7,817 nt of DNA, taken from positions 1-7,817 of the forward strand of contig CAMDWF010000098.1 of the NCBI GenBank assembly GCA_945878795.1, given 5' to 3'. The position numbers were made by a program, and so were the translations under genes. Below the pieces are notes generated by a model, which was given only the letters and a program-made list of their open reading frames with translations, did no database searches and was not told where the DNA came from. Position 1 is the first letter of the stretch, and every line of letters begins with the position of its first letter. This DNA comes from Synechococcus sp. UW140 (GTDB taxonomy: Bacteria > Cyanobacteriota > Cyanobacteriia > PCC-6307 > Cyanobiaceae). Below, one piece after another: positions 6,104 through 7,817 of this stretch.

Positions 6104-7018
6104 TCAGGAGTCTTTGGTATCTACGTCAAGTCCAATTGATTTGCGACTGCCTTCCATGATCTGTTCGACGAGGATTTTGAGTAACAGCGAAACAATGGCG
6201 ACTCCGCCCAGGAGTAATGCCGCACCATAGGCTAATTCAGTATGATATTGCTTATAAGCGTCTTCAACAAAAAGTGGTAGGGTTTGGGTCTCGCCGCGGA
6301 TGTTGCCACTCACTACCGAAACGGCGCCAAATTCACCAAGGGCCCGGGCGGTGGTCAGGATCAGTCCATAGAGGGCAGCCCAGCGCACCGAGGGCAGGGT
6401 GACTTTCCAAAACACCTGCCAGTCGCTGGCCCCGAGGGTTCGGGCGGCCTCTTCCTGTTCCCAGCCCTCTTCTTCAAGCAGAGGAATCACCTCGCGGGCC
6501 ATGAAGGGGAAGGTGACAATAATTGTGGCCAAGAAAATGCCAGGCCAAGAAAAGATGATTCTCCAGCCCACGCTATTCACCAAAGGGCCCAACAAACCAT
6601 GGCTGGGGCTGTAAAGCAACACCAACATCAGCCCCACCACCACCGGTGAGATAGAGAAGGGTAAGTCGATGATGCTCAGCAAGAGGGCCTTGCCACGAAA
6701 GCGGCGGCGGGCGATGGCGGTGGCCGCCGCCAGACCAAAGATCGTGTTGAAGGGCACGGCAATGGCGGTGGCGAACAGGGTGAGGCGCAGGGCCGCCAAC
6801 AAATCGCTATCGCCAAGATTTTGCAGGAACACACCAGGGCCCTTGGCAAAGGCCTGAAACACCACCGAAAGGGCCGGCAAAAGAATCACCACACCCACAT
6901 AAAGGCAGGCCACAGTGATGATCAGCAGCGGCCAAAGTGTGACACCCTTTGCCTTGACGCCGGGTTGGGAAGGAGGGGCTGGTTTTGTGTTGCTGAGCGG
7001 CGGAATTGTGAAGGCCAT
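6104..7018 (-). CDS. cysW: Sulfate/thiosulfate ABC transporter permease CysW
   Basis: CysW is one of two inner-membrane permeases that, with CysT, the ATPase CysA and a periplasmic sulfate-binding protein, import sulfate or thiosulfate. The 304 residues show about six membrane segments (roughly 29-56, 73-97, 111-137, 153-178, 210-235 and 262-285). The cytoplasmic EAA loop that docks on the ATPase is EEAARTLGASDWQVFWKVTLP without its last residue at 189-208, with Pro209 following. The segment DLPFSISPVVVGL (118-130) is typical of CysW. The first 25 residues form a Pro-rich, probably cytoplasmic tail, a little longer than usual. No Shine-Dalgarno precedes the ATG at 7018. cysT lies upstream on the same strand and cysA is not next downstream. 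The gene ends 25 bases from the end of the convergent methyltransferase gene. Confidence 0.95.
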   Translation of the reverse strand: MAFTIPPLSNTKPAPPSQPGVKAKGVTLWPLLIITVACLYVGVVILLPALSVVFQAFAKGPGVFLQNLGDSDLLAALRLTLFATAIAVPFNTIFGLAAATAIARRRFRGKALLLSIIDLPFSISPVVVGLMLVLLYSPSHGLLGPLVNSVGWRIIFSWPGIFLATIIVTFPFMAREVIPLLEEEGWEQEEAARTLGASDWQVFWKVTLPSVRWAALYGLILTTARALGEFGAVSVVSGNIRGETQTLPLFVEDAYKQYHTELAYGAALLLGGVAIVSLLLKILVEQIMEGSRKSIGLDVDTKDS

Positions 7019-7043
7019 GGTTGGGGGGGTGTGCGGACGACCT

Positions 7044-7100
7044 ATCGCGTCAATTAATCGCGTTAAAAGAAATCGTGTTAAAAGAAATCGTGTTAATAAG
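7044..7100. repeat. Short tandem repeat between cysT and cysW
   Basis: Three contiguous 15-base units occupy 7056-7070, 7071-7085 and 7086-7100. The first two are AATCGYGTTAAAAGA and differ at one base; the third has the same first 11 bases and then diverges. A further ATCGCGT at 7044-7050 begins the series, so the core ATCGYGT occurs four times at pitches of 13, 15 and 15. The repeat fills about half of the 100-base gap between the cysT stop and the cysW start, in what should be one transcript. It may have grown by replication slippage, or could serve as repeated protein- or RNA-binding sites. Confidence 0.85.
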
Positions 7101-7118
7101 TACTAAAGAGAATTTGTT

Positions 7119-7817
7119 TCAAGAAGTGCTTTCATTACCCTGATAGCGCTGGCCCCAAACCTGGAGCGCATTGATCACCAGCAGGCTGAGCAGGGAGAAG
7201 ATCAACATGACGCAGCCAATAACCGTGGCGCTAGCAAAGTCGTATTCTTCTAGATGTTGAATGATTAGAGTAGGGGTGATCAGATCCTTGAAAGGCATGT
7301 TGCTGGCGATCATCACCACCGAGCCGTATTCGCCGACGGCCCGGCTAAAGCCCTGTGCTATTCCGCCCAGAATGGCCGGCATTAGTTGGGGCAAAATTAT
7401 CAGAAAAAAGGTTTGGCCCGGGTTGGCGCCAAGGCACCAGGACGCTTCTTCCTGTTCTTTTTCGAGGGAGCGCAGCACCGGCTCGACCGTGCGCACCACA
7501 AATGGCAGGGAGATGAAGACCATGGCCACGCCGACCCCCAGGGCCGTGTAGGAGACCTTGAGGCCAAACATGCTCTGCAACGGCGCACCCAGCCACCCCT
7601 CTTTGCTGTAGACGTAAGAGAGGGCCAAGCCGGCAACGGCGGTCGGCAGGGCAAAGGGCAGGTCGATCAGGGCGTCCAGCAATCGCTGGCCGGGAAAACG
7701 GCAGCGAATCAAGGCCCAGGCGATGATCAGGCCGAAAACCCCATTGATCAGACTGGCGAGGGCGGCGATGCCAAAGCTGATTTTGTAGGAGGCAAGGGCG
7801 ACGGGTGTGGTTGCCAT
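7119..7817 (-). CDS. cysT: Sulfate/thiosulfate ABC transporter permease CysT (CysU), N-terminus outside the window
   Basis: This is the partner permease of CysW. The visible 232 residues contain the CysT-type segment DLPFALPTAVAGL (52-64), an EAA loop with EEASWCLGA (123-131) ending at LP143, the conserved RAVGEYGSVVMIASN (159-173), and a C-terminal helix leading to ALQVWGQRY. Family members are about 275-285 residues, with an extra membrane helix before the visible part. The ATG at the window's last bases therefore lies in the middle of the protein and is an internal methionine, not the start. The gene should continue beyond 7817. It is transcribed leftward and precedes cysW by 100 bases. 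The binding-protein and promoter are presumably further upstream, off the window. Sulfur-starvation control is typical of this operon but no site is visible here. Confidence 0.93.
   Translation of the reverse strand: MATTPVALASYKISFGIAALASLINGVFGLIIAWALIRCRFPGQRLLDALIDLPFALPTAVAGLALSYVYSKEGWLGAPLQSMFGLKVSYTALGVGVAMVFISLPFVVRTVEPVLRSLEKEQEEASWCLGANPGQTFFLIILPQLMPAILGGIAQGFSRAVGEYGSVVMIASNMPFKDLITPTLIIQHLEEYDFASATVIGCVMLIFSLLSLLVINALQVWGQRYQGNESTS

Noticed and set aside
7815..7817. ATG at the window edge as the cysT start codon
   Set aside because: CysT proteins have about 45-50 more residues, including a membrane helix, before this point, so the codon is internal and the gene is cut by the window.

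Overview
The window looks like chromosomal DNA of a picocyanobacterium of the Synechococcus/Cyanobium type. This is inferred from a cyanobacterial-type UbiD, AroA and CysT/CysW, a protein built from two Nif11 domains, one HIP1 palindrome (GCGATCGC at 1292-1299), GC-rich coding sequence next to AT-rich intergenic DNA, and few Shine-Dalgarno sequences. No rRNA, tRNA, CRISPR array, transposase or phage gene was seen.

Layout: positions 1-273 are AT-rich and hold no gene I can support. A leftward gene (274-912) encodes an unrecognised, probably membrane-anchored extracytoplasmic protein with four cysteines. After a divergent AT-rich spacer comes the rightward pair ubiD (1187-2743) and an Rrf2-family regulator (2743-3210), which overlap by one base. 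A separate AT-rich patch (3211-3735) carries the two-domain Nif11 protein. Then come aroA (3824-5164, EPSP synthase) and a stand-alone MnmC2-type tRNA methyltransferase (5161-6078), overlapping by four bases. Converging on these from the right are the sulfate/thiosulfate ABC permeases cysW (6104-7018) and cysT (7119-7817, cut by the window edge). A 100-base spacer between them contains three 15-base tandem repeats.

How the genes may work together: AroA feeds the pathway to chorismate, and in cyanobacteria chorismate is converted to 4-hydroxybenzoate, the precursor of the plastoquinone ring. UbiD decarboxylates the prenylated ring. Two steps that bracket plastoquinone head-group synthesis therefore lie within 4 kb, with a possible redox- or metal-type regulator coupled to ubiD. 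CysT and CysW form the membrane channel for sulfate import. The MnmC2-like enzyme and the Nif11 protein have no obvious pathway link to their neighbours.

Most of the window is ordinary housekeeping. The parts most worth a second look are the cysteine-free double-Nif11 protein with its hydrophobic, compositionally different tail, the tandem repeat inside the cysT-cysW operon, and the cluster-less Rrf2 protein coupled to ubiD. I did not find convincing evidence for a wholly new system.
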